Shown: positions 1 through 10,509 of the stretch, in pieces
Layout: each line of letters begins with the position of its first letter
Numbering within the stretch: position 1 is the first letter of the stretch
Origin: Sphingomonas sp. AP4-R1
GTDB taxonomy: Bacteria; Pseudomonadota; Alphaproteobacteria; Sphingomonadales; Sphingomonadaceae
Reading direction: 5' to 3'
Length of the DNA: 64,000 nucleotides
NCBI RefSeq assembly: GCF_013113735.1
Contig: NZ_CP053346.1
Coordinates: 2,742,001-2,806,000, forward strand
Program-made: the position numbers and the translations under genes
Notes under the pieces: model-generated
What the model was told of the DNA's origin: nothing
Database searches by the model: none
The model's input: the letters and a program-made list of their open reading frames with translations, nothing else

Positions 1-2155
<2,155 letters not shown>

Positions 2156-2453
2156 GGATATGTCTCGTTGTCGCTGTCGGGAAGGGCGCCGTGCGGCAGG
2201 CCCGGTATGACCATTTAGCGACATGGATGCGCTTGCGCCACCCCGCTGCGCCACGCCGCCCGCTGTCTGTACGGGCGCGCGTACGCGAGAGGGATTCGAT
2301 CGTGAGCGGACTCTCGAAACCAACTCCCCCTGAGCGGGTTCAAGGGGCGTTCAGTCCCGCGCGGTCAGCTTGCGTGCTTGTCGCCGCCGCTCGCCGGGGT
2401 TAACGACGCGACCGACTACTCGGCCAAGCGACGCCAAGAGGAGATGAAGCCAG

Positions 2454-3710
2454 ATGAAGATGCTTTCCACCACCGCGCTGGGTCTGGCGCTGGCTTTGGG
2501 CGGGGTCGTCGCGACCGCGCCGGTCATGGCTGCGAAGGAAAAGCCCGCCAAGCCGGCCGCGATGGAGCTTTCGCCGAAGATCCGCGCCGCCGCCGTCGCC
2601 GCGCAGGCCGCGATCGCCAAGGCCGATTGGGCCGGCACCAAGGCGGGTCTCGACGCCGCCGAGCCCGAGATCAAGACCGCCGATGACAAATTCATCATGG
2701 GCCAGCTCTATCTGCAGGTCGCGCAGAAGGGCCAGCAGCAGGATCTGTTCCCCAAGGCGGTGAACATGATGATCGACAGCGGCAAGGCGCCGCCGGAGAT
2801 GGTCAGCCAGCTGCAGATGGTGAAGGCCAAGATGGCCTATCAGGCGAAGGATTACCCCACGGCCGAGCAGTCCCTGCTCGCCGCGCAGGCCGCCGGCAGC
2901 ACCGATGCGGATCTGATCCCCGTGCTCGTCTCGACGCAGCATGAGCTGGGCAAGGACATGGTCGCGCTGCAGACGCTGAACGGCGCGATCGACAAGCAGG
3001 TGGCCGCCGGCCAGCCGGCTCCCGAAGGCTGGTATCAGCGCGGCATCGCGATCGGCTATGGCGCGAAGGCCGGTCCGGACAAGGCGGCCATCCAGGGCAT
3101 CACCGCCGATCTCGCCAAGAAGTGGATCTCGGCCTATCCGACCAAGAGCAACTGGCGCGATGCGCTGGTCATCTATCGTGACAGCTCGAAGCTCGATCCC
3201 GATACCGAACTCGATCTGTATCGCCTGCTCTATTCCACGGGCGGGATGAAGGGCGAGCGCGATTACATGGATTATGTGATCGCCACCTATCTGCGCTATC
3301 CGGGTGAGGCGCTGATGGTGCTGAACGCCGGCACCGCTTCGGGCCAGGTCAATCCGGCTGGCAAGAATGCCACCGAGATCAAGGGCATCGTCGCGGCGAA
3401 GGCGCCGGCCGACAAGGCATCGCTGGCGGGTGCGCCCAAGTCCGCCGCCGCCGCCGCCAACGGCAAGATCGCGCAGAACACCGGCGATGCGTTCCTCGGC
3501 TATGCCGATTGGCCCAAGGCCGTCGAAATGTACAAGCTGGCGCTCTCGAAGGGCGGCGTCGACGCCAACGTCGTGAACATCCGTCTCGGCATGGCACTCG
3601 CCAAGTCGGGCGACACGGCCGGCGCCAAGGCGGCCTTCGCCGCCGTCACCGGCCCGCGCAAGGCGCTCGCCGATCTGTGGACGGTGTACGTGGATCATCC
3701 GCCGGCCTGA
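2454..3710 (+). CDS. Secreted TPR-like repeat protein of unknown function
   Basis: A 418-residue protein with a clear Sec signal peptide (about residues 1-26, ending VMAA). The mature part is alanine- and lysine-rich and almost wholly helical, with repeated Ala/Tyr/Leu patterns typical of tetratricopeptide-like helical repeats, for example around residues 125-150 and 340-400. That predicts a periplasmic scaffold or binding role; no catalytic motif is visible. The start is supported by an AAGAGGAG ribosome site about 10 bases upstream. A strong intrinsic terminator follows the stop, so the gene is probably monocistronic, divergent from gyrA and sharing the 2156-2453 promoter region with it. 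Similar proteins are common as hypothetical genes in sphingomonads; I cannot assign a function. Confidence 0.85.
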   Translation: MKMLSTTALGLALALGGVVATAPVMAAKEKPAKPAAMELSPKIRAAAVAAQAAIAKADWAGTKAGLDAAEPEIKTADDKFIMGQLYLQVAQKGQQQDLFPKAVNMMIDSGKAPPEMVSQLQMVKAKMAYQAKDYPTAEQSLLAAQAAGSTDADLIPVLVSTQHELGKDMVALQTLNGAIDKQVAAGQPAPEGWYQRGIAIGYGAKAGPDKAAIQGITADLAKKWISAYPTKSNWRDALVIYRDSSKLDPDTELDLYRLLYSTGGMKGERDYMDYVIATYLRYPGEALMVLNAGTASGQVNPAGKNATEIKGIVAAKAPADKASLAGAPKSAAAAANGKIAQNTGDAFLGYADWPKAVEMYKLALSKGGVDANVVNIRLGMALAKSGDTAGAKAAFAAVTGPRKALADLWTVYVDHPPA

Positions 3711-3737
3711 TCGCCCGCCGATCACGGGCCACGAAAG

Positions 3738-3775
3738 CGCCGTCCCGGTTCCTGCCGGGGCGGCGTTTTCTTTTT
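3738..3775 (+). terminator. Rho-independent terminator after the TPR-like gene
   Basis: An 11-bp stem with one T-G wobble pair (CGCCGTCCCGG at 3738-3748 against CCGGGGCGGCG at 3755-3765), a 6-base loop and a T-rich tail TTTTCTTTTT at 3766-3775. It lies 28 bases after the stop at 3710. Confidence 0.85.
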
Positions 3776-3879
3776 CCCGCGGCCGCTTTTTCCCCTGCGG
3801 CCTCACATCCGGCGCCGGCATCCGGCGCCGCCGGCGAGATCGCCTTGCGGCGGGCGTTCCGGCGCGCCAATCACGGGGA

Positions 3880-4332
3880 ATGCGGATTGCTCTTTTCGAA
3901 CCCGAGATTGCGGGAAATGTCGGTGCCGTCCTGCGGCTTGGTGCCTGCCTGGGCGCCGCCGTGGATCTGATCGAGCCGATGGGCTTCGTGTGGGACGACA
4001 AGCGCGTGCGCCGAACCGCGATGGACTATATCGACCATGTCGAGATTGTCCGCCATGCCGGTTTCGAGGCCTTTCGGGCCACCATCGGCTCCCGCAGGCT
4101 GGCCCTGTTCACGACCAAGGGCAGCCAATCCGTCTATGATTTCGACTTCAGAGCCGACGATGTCCTGTTCTTCGGAAAAGAGAGTGGCGGCGTGCCGCCC
4201 GACATCGCCGATGCCTGCGATGTTCGGCTCCGCATTCCGATGCGAGCCCAGGTGCGCTCGATGAATCTCGCCATGTCGGCGGCGCTCGGTCTGGGGGAAG
4301 CGCTGCGCCAGACGGCCGCGTTGCCGCGCTGA
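3880..4332 (+). CDS. trmL: tRNA (cytidine/uridine-2'-O-)-methyltransferase, TrmL type
   Basis: A 150-residue SPOUT-fold enzyme, the usual size for TrmL, which methylates the 2'-O of nucleotide 34 in the anticodon of certain leucine tRNAs using S-adenosylmethionine. It begins MRIALFEPEIAGNVGAVLRL (motif 1 of the family). It carries FFGKESGGVP at about residues 97-106 and IPMRAQVRSMNLAMSAALGL near the C-terminus, the trefoil-knot SAM-binding motifs. The ATG is preceded by GGGGA within a few bases. It is in the same direction as the upstream secreted protein but separated from it by a terminator, so it should have its own promoter. Confidence 0.93.
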   Translation: MRIALFEPEIAGNVGAVLRLGACLGAAVDLIEPMGFVWDDKRVRRTAMDYIDHVEIVRHAGFEAFRATIGSRRLALFTTKGSQSVYDFDFRADDVLFFGKESGGVPPDIADACDVRLRIPMRAQVRSMNLAMSAALGLGEALRQTAALPR

Positions 4333-4383
4333 TACCGCCCGAACGCAGCGTGCCGGATGGCCGGGGGACGCTTATCGTCCCCG

Positions 4384-4848
4384 TTACTTCCGGGTCTGCA
4401 GATAGGCGATGATGTCCGCCCGGATGAGGGGATCCGCAACGCCGTCGAAGTTCATCGTCGTGCGGGGCACCATGGCATGCGGATCGGCCATCCAGGCATC
4501 CATTCGCGCGGGCGTCCAGACGCCGCCCACCGCCTGCAGCGCCGCCGTATAGCCGAAGCGGTCGCTATGGTGCCCGATCGGGGCGCCCATGATGCCGAAG
4601 AGATTGGGCCCCCCGAGATCCGGTGTGCCGGGGGCGATCGGGTGGCAGGCGGCGCAGCGCCGGAACGCGACACTCCCGGCCTGGGCGTCCGCCACGCGGG
4701 CGAGCGCCTCCAGCGAGGGATGGGGGCCCGCCGCCTGGCGCCGCGCCTCCCGGTCATCCCTGGAGCAACCGGCGAGGATGCAGCCGGCGATCAGAAGGGC
4801 CGAGGCTGATCGCAGGGAGGAACGGCTCCGGGGCGGCGGGACGATCAT
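4384..4848 (-). CDS. Class I c-type cytochrome, predicted lipoprotein
   Basis: A 154-residue exported electron carrier. The N-terminus has a basic start, a hydrophobic stretch and an LAGC lipobox at about residues 25-28, so it is probably lipid-anchored to a membrane facing the periplasm. One haem-binding motif CAACH is present at about residues 65-69, and a distal methionine candidate lies in the MVPRTTMNF segment near residues 126-134, as in the cytochrome c2/c-550 type. The partner oxidase or dehydrogenase is not encoded nearby. It is convergent with trmL and the two stop codons are about 50 bases apart. Confidence 0.85.
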   Translation of the reverse strand: MIVPPPRSRSSLRSASALLIAGCILAGCSRDDREARRQAAGPHPSLEALARVADAQAGSVAFRRCAACHPIAPGTPDLGGPNLFGIMGAPIGHHSDRFGYTAALQAVGGVWTPARMDAWMADPHAMVPRTTMNFDGVADPLIRADIIAYLQTRK

Positions 4849-4913
4849 CGCGCTCCCTTTGCCGCACGCCGCGGCCTTGGCAAGATCGGGATGGGGGGCT
4901 CCGCGTGGTCGCC

Positions 4914-5393
4914 TCAGCCCTGCTCCACCGGCACGCCCGGCACCTGCTTCGCGGTGCGGATCGTGAGCGAGGTCTTCACGCTCGCCACGTTCGGCGCGGG
5001 CGTGAGCTTGGAGGTCAGGAAGGCCTGAAACGCCTGCAGATCATGCGCAACGATCTTCAGCACGAAATCGATCTCGCCGTTCAGCATATGGCATTCGCGC
5101 ACCTCGGGCAGCGCGGTCACATGCTCCTCGAAGGCCAGCAGGTCGGCCTCGGCCTGGCTCTTCAGGCTGACCATCGCGAAGACCGTGATGCCGAAGCCCA
5201 GCGCCACCGGCTCCAGCTCCGCATGATAGCCGCGGATCACCCCGGTTTCCTCCAGCGTCCGGACGCGGCGCAGGCAGGGCGGGGCGGTCAGGCCGACGCG
5301 CCCGGCCAGCTCGACATTGGTGATTCTGCCCTCGTCCTGCAGCGTGGCGAGAATGGCGCGATCGATCGGATCGAGGGTCGGATGGGACGGCAC
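4914..5393 (-). CDS. Lrp/AsnC family transcriptional regulator
   Basis: A regulator of about 159 residues with an N-terminal helix-turn-helix (LDPIDRAILATLQDEGRITN, then a second helix with APPCLRRVRTLEETG) and a C-terminal RAM ligand-binding domain (about residues 80-155). Family members usually sense an amino acid and control its transport or breakdown. I prefer the GTG at 5393 over an upstream ATG at 5432 because AAGGAA sits 5 bases before the GTG and nothing similar precedes the ATG. No amino-acid gene adjoins it, so its target cannot be read from context. It is divergent from the kinase-like gene at 5535. Confidence 0.9.
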   Translation of the reverse strand: MPSHPTLDPIDRAILATLQDEGRITNVELAGRVGLTAPPCLRRVRTLEETGVIRGYHAELEPVALGFGITVFAMVSLKSQAEADLLAFEEHVTALPEVRECHMLNGEIDFVLKIVAHDLQAFQAFLTSKLTPAPNVASVKTSLTIRTAKQVPGVPVEQG

Positions 5394-5534
5394 GGTTGTT
5401 CCTTGCGGCGTAGGGCTATGATCGGCAATCATATTGCGTCATGTCGTAATTTTCCAAGCAAGACTTTGCTTCTCCCATCCGGCCGGGCGCGATATGATGG
5501 CGCATTGCGGCGCCGCGCGCTGATGGGGGAAAGA

Positions 5535-7022
5535 GTGCGCTTCGACGATCGTCTCGCGACATTGCTGGCATGGGAGGCGCAGGCCGCGCCCGATCGTGTC
5601 CGCATCTGGCGCCAGCTGGCCGATCTCATGGAGGATGCGCCGCAGCAGGATCCGGCGGTGATGGATCGCGTGATCGCGCGGTTGAGCGAGACCGAGCAGG
5701 ACGTGCCGCTGGCGGATCGCCGCCGTACGATCGCGGCGATCGATCTGGCGCGGGCGCCGGCCGCGTTCACGGCGTATCTCGCGCGCGATCCGCTCGCTTA
5801 TGGCCCGTTGCTGCCGACGCCCGCCGATCGCGCGACGTTTGCGGTGCAGGCGGTGCGGATCGGCCCCGCGCGGGATCTGTTCGGGGACGATCTGTTCCAC
5901 GAGGATCCGCCGGAAGAGGAGCGCGATGATGATCGCGCTTATGATCGCGAAGACGCGGACGCGCCGGTCGCGGCCAGCCAGATCAGCGATCTGCTGGCGC
6001 GGATCGATGCGTTCAACGCGCGCCGGGACGGGCCTGTGGAGGGCGCCGGCTTCGCCTTCGAGATCGATGCGGAGGGCGCGTTGCACACGCGCGACGATCA
6101 CCTCCAACTCGCGCATTGCGCCGAGCCGCCGCAGGGCGTGGACGGCGGCGTCGCCGGAGCTTGGCGCCGGGGCGAGCCCTTCGCGGACGCGCGACTGACC
6201 GTCGAGGACGGGCCGCATGCGGGCGAATGGCGCATCTCGGCCGATCCGGTCCGCAGCGAGGGTGGCCGCACGATCGGCTATCGCGGCGTGGCGCGCACGC
6301 CCCGACCGGACGAGACTGCCGTCGTCGCGCCGTCGGCCGATGTCGCGCCGGCCGTGAATGCGTCGCGGCTGGATGCGGCGATCGATCGGCTGCGCGATCC
6401 GCTGGAGGCGCTGTTCGACGCCGCCGATCCGGCCAAGCTGCCGGCCGGCGGTGTGCGCGATGCGGCGGATGAGGTGCTGACGCGCAGCGCCGCGCTCGTC
6501 TCCGCGATCGAGGCGCTGGAACTGGCCGTGGCGATGGCGGGGGATGGCGGGCTGGATGCGGCGGCCCTGCTCGTCCGCATCGATGCCGCGCTCCAGCCGC
6601 TGGCGGATGCGCGCGGGCTCAAGGTCAGTTTCCGGCTCGCGCGCGGACTGCCGCCGGTCGATGCCGATCCGCAGGCGGTGGAGCGGATGGTGGCACGCCT
6701 GATCGGCGCGGTCGTCTCGCTCGGCCGCCGCAACGAGCAGATCGTCGCGCGGCTGGGGCGGGACAAGACGGACGGGCGGATGCTGGCGCTCAGCGTCACC
6801 CGGCCGGGGCGGTTCACCGGGTGGCCCGCGCAGGCTTTGCTCTATCCGCCTGCGGAATTGCAGGATGCGGACGCGCCCGAACTGGGGCTCAGCTTCGCGC
6901 TGCGGCTGGTCGACCGGCTGGCGCAGGAGGCGGGCGGGCGCCTCGCCATCCATGCCGATCGCATCATCCTGTCGCTGCCGCTGCCGGCCGAGCCGCGCGT
7001 GATCCGCTTCCGAAAGATCTGA
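5535..7022 (+). CDS. Histidine-kinase-like protein lacking clear kinase motifs
   Basis: A protein of about 495 residues resembling sphingomonad sensor kinases. The N-terminal 170 residues are helical. A PAS-like segment follows (about 170-265: FAFEIDAEGALHTRDDHL and later TIGYRGVARTP). A helical region then precedes a degenerate GHKL-like end (LGLSFALRLVDRLAQEAGGRL near the C-terminus). I do not see the H-box phospho-acceptor motif, nor convincing N and G boxes, so it may be a pseudokinase or signalling adaptor. The GTG at 5535 (VRFDDRL) has GGGGGAAA just upstream; an ATG at 5523 is an alternative. The gene ends 45 bases before a tRNA. Function is inferred only from shape. Confidence 0.65.
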   Translation: MRFDDRLATLLAWEAQAAPDRVRIWRQLADLMEDAPQQDPAVMDRVIARLSETEQDVPLADRRRTIAAIDLARAPAAFTAYLARDPLAYGPLLPTPADRATFAVQAVRIGPARDLFGDDLFHEDPPEEERDDDRAYDREDADAPVAASQISDLLARIDAFNARRDGPVEGAGFAFEIDAEGALHTRDDHLQLAHCAEPPQGVDGGVAGAWRRGEPFADARLTVEDGPHAGEWRISADPVRSEGGRTIGYRGVARTPRPDETAVVAPSADVAPAVNASRLDAAIDRLRDPLEALFDAADPAKLPAGGVRDAADEVLTRSAALVSAIEALELAVAMAGDGGLDAAALLVRIDAALQPLADARGLKVSFRLARGLPPVDADPQAVERMVARLIGAVVSLGRRNEQIVARLGRDKTDGRMLALSVTRPGRFTGWPAQALLYPPAELQDADAPELGLSFALRLVDRLAQEAGGRLAIHADRIILSLPLPAEPRVIRFRKI

Positions 7023-7067
7023 GGCGGCTTGCAAGGACGGATCGCGCTCCGCTATCGCGGCGGCGCT

Positions 7068-7143
7068 GGGCCTGTAGCTCAATGGTTAGAGCTGGCCGCT
7101 CATAACGGCTAGGTTGGGGGTTCGAGTCCCTCCGGGCCCACCA
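7068..7143 (+). tRNA. trnI(cau): tRNA with CAU anticodon, probably tRNA-Ile2 (lysidine type)
   Basis: A 76-base cloverleaf with encoded CCA. The acceptor stem GGGCCTG pairs with CGGGCCC (one T-G pair). The D arm is GTAGCTCAATGGTTAGAGC, the anticodon CAT is at 7101-7103 in loop CTCATAA, and the T loop is TTCGAGT. The CTCATAA loop and absence of initiator features (a C1-A72 mismatch, GGG/CCC anticodon-stem pairs) favour the isoleucine tRNA modified by TilS over elongator or initiator Met. Its last 14 bases recur exactly at 24234-24247. Confidence 0.92.
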
Positions 7144-7171
7144 AGATATCCCTCTTGGCCTCCAGGGTATT

Positions 7172-7193
7172 TTATAAAACCTTTGTTTTATAA
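7172..7193. repeat. AT-rich inverted repeat downstream of the tRNA
   Basis: TTATAAAAC (7172-7180), a CTTT loop and GTTTTATAA (7185-7193) form a perfect 9-bp hairpin. A second hairpin, TGTTCGG with CCGAACA, lies at 7209-7228. They may end transcription of the tRNA or of the convergent exporter gene; no run of T follows, so this is only a possibility. Confidence 0.5.
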
Positions 7194-7258
7194 CGATTTA
7201 TTTCCCAGTGTTCGGGCGCGACCGAACATGGCTTTCGGGGCTTTTCAGCGACTGGGCC

Positions 7259-8439
7259 TCAAATCGAGGCTGGTATCGACTCCCGCTCGGCAACGGCAAG
7301 ACGAGATTGGCTGCTGAGAATTACGGCGACCAGCCCGATCGCCGAGCAGGCCGCACCCGCCAGTGCGACCGCCGGATAGCCGAGATCGGACGCGATCACC
7401 CCGCCGCCCAAGGCTGCGCCGATCGCGTTGCCGAGGTTGAACGCACCGATATTGACGGCCGAGGCGAGGTTGGGCGCGTCGGCGGCGGCCTGCATCACGC
7501 GCACCTGCAGCGGCGGCACCAGCGCGAAGCTGGCGATACCCCACAGGAAGACCAGCACGGCAACCGGGGCGGCATGGCCCATCAGTAGCGCGAACAGGAT
7601 CAGGATCGCCGAGAGTGAGCCCAGTGTCACGATCAGCGTGCGATCCACCGACCGATCGGCGAAACGACCGCCGAGCAGTTCCCCACGGTCAGCCCCACGC
7701 CATAGACGACGAGCATCGCGGTGATGAAGCCGAGCGAGGCATGCGTCGCCTCGCGCAGGATCGGCGCGATATAGGTGAAGACGGTGAACATCGCGCTGGA
7801 GCCGACGACGGTCAGCGCCAGCGCGCCCAGCACCTTGCCGCGACCCAGCACGCGCAGTTCGGCCATCGCGTCGCCGCCGGCGGGCGCGGGCAGGGCGGGG
7901 AGGGTGAGGCGCAGTGCCGCCATGGTCAGCAGGCCCAATCCGGCGATACCCCAGAAAGCGGCGCGCCAGCCGAGATGCTCACCCGCCCAGGTGGCGAGCG
8001 GCACGCCGATGACATTGGCGATCGTCAGCCCCATGAACATCGCGGCGACCGCGCCGGCCCGGCGCTCGGGCGGGACGAGGCTCGCGGCCACGATCGAGCC
8101 GACGCCGAAAAACGCGCCATGGTTGAAGGAGGTCAGCACGCGCGCCGCGAGCAGCAGGCCATAGCCGTGCGACACCGCCGCCAGCAGATTGCCGGCGGTG
8201 AAGATGCCGGCCAGCAGGATCAGCAAGGTCCGGCGCGGCATCCGCCCGGTCGTCAGCGTCATCAGCGGTGCGCCCAGCATCACGCCCAGCGCATAGGCGC
8301 TGATGAGGAGCCCGGCGATCGGGATCGAGACGCCGAGATCGCGGGCGATGACCGGCAGCAGGCCCATCGGCGCGAATTCGGTCACGCCGATGCCGAACGC
8401 GCCGACGGAAAGGGCGAGCAGGCCCGGATTGAGCTTCAT
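7259..8439 (-). pseudogene. MFS drug/sugar efflux transporter (AraJ-like) broken by a frameshift
   Basis: A 12-helix major facilitator, normally about 395 residues. The first part (8439 to about 7676) reads MKLNPGLLALSVGAFGIGVT and holds the first eight or so membrane helices. The rest (to 7259) is in another frame, beginning LGGRFADRSVDRTLIVTLGS. Codon reading shows that TGG CTC has become TG CTC between 7675 and 7676, so a single missing base explains the break; either a recent mutation or a sequence error is possible. The start has AGGATCAC just upstream and lies 10 bases after the stop of the aldo/keto reductase, so the two form an operon. AraJ-like carriers usually export sugars or drugs by proton antiport. 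Confidence 0.85.
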
Positions 8440-8449
8440 CATGTGATCC

Positions 8450-9484
8450 TCAGACCAACGCCGGGTTCAGGCGGGCGAAGCCCTCCTGCTGGCGATAGGG
8501 GGTGTGCGGGTAGGGCGGCAGCACGTCGCTGGCCGTGTCCAGCCGGGCGACCTGCTCGGGCGTCAGTACCCAGCCGACCGCGCCGAGATTCTGGCGCAGT
8601 TGTTCCTCGTTGCGCGCGCCGATGATGACCGAGGAGACGGTCGGGCGGCGCAGCAACCAGTTGATCGCGATCTGGGGCACGGTCTTGTCGGTCTCGGCGG
8701 CGATCGCCTCCAGTTCGTCGATCACGCGATAGAGAAGTTCTGTTTCGACCGGCGGGGCGAATTGCTCGGTCTCGTGGAGGCGGCTGCCTTCGGGGAGCGG
8801 GCGGTTGCGGCCGATCTTGCCGGTCAGCCGCCCCCAGCCGAGCGGGCTCCAGACCAGCGCGCCGACTCCCTGATCGGCGGCGAGCGGCATCAGGTCGGCC
8901 TCGTAAGCGCGGCCGATCAGCGAATAATAGACTTGATGGGCGACGAGGCGCGGCCAGCCGTGCCGATCGGCCAGCCCTTGCGCCTTCATCACCTGCCAGC
9001 CGGGATAGTTGGAGACGCCGGCATAGCGGATCTTGCCGGCGCGGATGAGCAGATCGAGCGTGCCCATCACCTCCTCTGTCGGAGTCGAGGCGTCGAAGGC
9101 GTGAAGCTGGAGCAGGTCGATCCGATCGGTGCCGAGCCGGCGCAGCGCATCTTCCACTGCGTGAATCAGGCGCGCGCGCGAGGCGCCCCAGTCCTGCGGG
9201 CCGTCGCCCGTCGGCAGGCCGGTCTTGGTGGAGATCAGCACATCGTCGCGCCGGCCCTTGATCGCCTGCCCAAGGATTTCCTCCGAGGCACCGTCCGAAT
9301 AGACGTCGGCTGTGTCGAACAGGTTGACGCCGGCTTCGAGGCAGATGTCGATCAGATGTCGCGCTTCTTCGGTGTCGCTCGTGCCCCAGGCGCTGAACAG
9401 CGGCCCCTTGCCGCCGAACGTGCCGGTGCCGAAGCTGAGCGCCGGTGCGCGCAGGCCCGACGATCCCAGTTGCCGATATTCCAT
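8450..9484 (-). CDS. Aldo/keto reductase
   Basis: A 344-residue NADPH-dependent reductase with a TIM-barrel fold. Motifs visible in order are EYRQLGSSGLRAPALSFGTG at the N-terminus, NLFDTADVYSDGASEEILG (catalytic Asp and Tyr), LISTKTG (catalytic Lys), LLQLHAFD (catalytic His), and the NADP-binding end VSSVIIGARNEEQLRQNLGA. The ATG at 9484 is chosen because AGGA sits about 10 bases upstream and similarity begins there; an upstream ATG adds ten unmatched residues. It is the first gene of a two-gene operon with the broken MFS exporter and is divergent from a LysR regulator, which is its likely controller. The substrate is unknown. Confidence 0.93.
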   Translation of the reverse strand: MEYRQLGSSGLRAPALSFGTGTFGGKGPLFSAWGTSDTEEARHLIDICLEAGVNLFDTADVYSDGASEEILGQAIKGRRDDVLISTKTGLPTGDGPQDWGASRARLIHAVEDALRRLGTDRIDLLQLHAFDASTPTEEVMGTLDLLIRAGKIRYAGVSNYPGWQVMKAQGLADRHGWPRLVAHQVYYSLIGRAYEADLMPLAADQGVGALVWSPLGWGRLTGKIGRNRPLPEGSRLHETEQFAPPVETELLYRVIDELEAIAAETDKTVPQIAINWLLRRPTVSSVIIGARNEEQLRQNLGAVGWVLTPEQVARLDTASDVLPPYPHTPYRQQEGFARLNPALV

Positions 9485-9570
9485 GTCTCGCTCATCCTTG
9501 CTACGTCGGCGCATAAGTGCGGCAGGTGATCAGGACCCGGTAGCCTGGATCGACGCGGAGGATCTTTGTG

Positions 9571-10488
9571 ATGGATGCAAAGCTGGCGGGCGGTGCCGAT
9601 CGGGCGCGATCGCTTGGCCTCTTTGCGATGGTGGTCGAACAGGGGAGTTTCTCGGCGGCCGGGCGGGCGCTCGAACTCAGCCCGTCAGCGGTCGCCCGCG
9701 CGGTCGATCGGATCGAGGCGCGGCTGGGCGTCCGCCTGCTGCTGCGCTCGACGCGCGCTTTATCGCTGACGGCGGAAGGGCAGACCTATCTCCAGTCGGC
9801 CCGGCGCATTCTCGCCGATCTGGACGAGGCGGAGCAGCGGATCGCCGACCAGGGTGCGCCGCGCGGACGGCTGCGGATCAGCGCGGCGTTGTCCCACGGG
9901 CGGCTCTGCGTGGTGCCGTTGCTGGGCGAATTTGCCGCGCTCTACCCGCACATCCTGATCGACATCGCGCTCACCGATACGCTGGTGGATATCGCTGCGG
10001 GACAGGCCGATGTCGCGATCCGCTTCGGCCCGCTGGCCGACAGCATGCTGACCGCGCGCAAGCTGGGCGAGACGCGGCGGGTGATCGTCGCCTCGCCCGA
10101 CTATCTCGCCCGCAACGGCGTGCCGCGTGACCCTGAGGACCTGCACGCGCACAATTGCCTCAACTTCAACTTCCGCCGGGCCGAGCCGATCTGGCCTTTC
10201 CGCCGCGACGGGCAGGATTTCACGCTGGCGGTAAAGGGCAGCATCGAAGCCAACAACGGCGAAACGCTGGGTCAATTGGCCGCGTCGGGGGTCGGTATCG
10301 CCCGCGTCGGAGCTTTCAGCATCGCGGACGAGATCGAGAGCGGGCGCCTCGCCCCGATCCTCGAGGAGTATAATCCCGGCGACGTCGAGCTCATCCATGC
10401 GGTGTTTGTCGGTGGGACGACCATTCCCGCACGGATCCGCGTGTTCGTCGATTTTCTCGCGGCACGGCTGCGTCAGGGGGCCGGGTGA
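9571..10488 (+). CDS. LysR family transcriptional regulator
   Basis: A 305-residue regulator. The N-terminal winged helix-turn-helix spans about residues 12-70 (GLFAMVVEQGSFSAAGRALE, SPSAVARAVDRIEARLG) and the periplasmic-binding-protein-like effector domain about 90-300. It belongs to the group with DVAIRFGPLADS and ends ARIRVFVDFLAARL, typical of CrgA/DmlR-like LysR proteins. A GGAGG site lies 9 bases before ATG 9571 (a GTG three bases earlier is possible). It is divergent from the aldo/keto reductase operon, the classic layout for a regulator controlling its neighbour. The inducer is unknown. Confidence 0.93.
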   Translation: MDAKLAGGADRARSLGLFAMVVEQGSFSAAGRALELSPSAVARAVDRIEARLGVRLLLRSTRALSLTAEGQTYLQSARRILADLDEAEQRIADQGAPRGRLRISAALSHGRLCVVPLLGEFAALYPHILIDIALTDTLVDIAAGQADVAIRFGPLADSMLTARKLGETRRVIVASPDYLARNGVPRDPEDLHAHNCLNFNFRRAEPIWPFRRDGQDFTLAVKGSIEANNGETLGQLAASGVGIARVGAFSIADEIESGRLAPILEEYNPGDVELIHAVFVGGTTIPARIRVFVDFLAARLRQGAG

Positions 10489-10509
10489 CGCCGAGATCGC
10501 TCGACAAGT

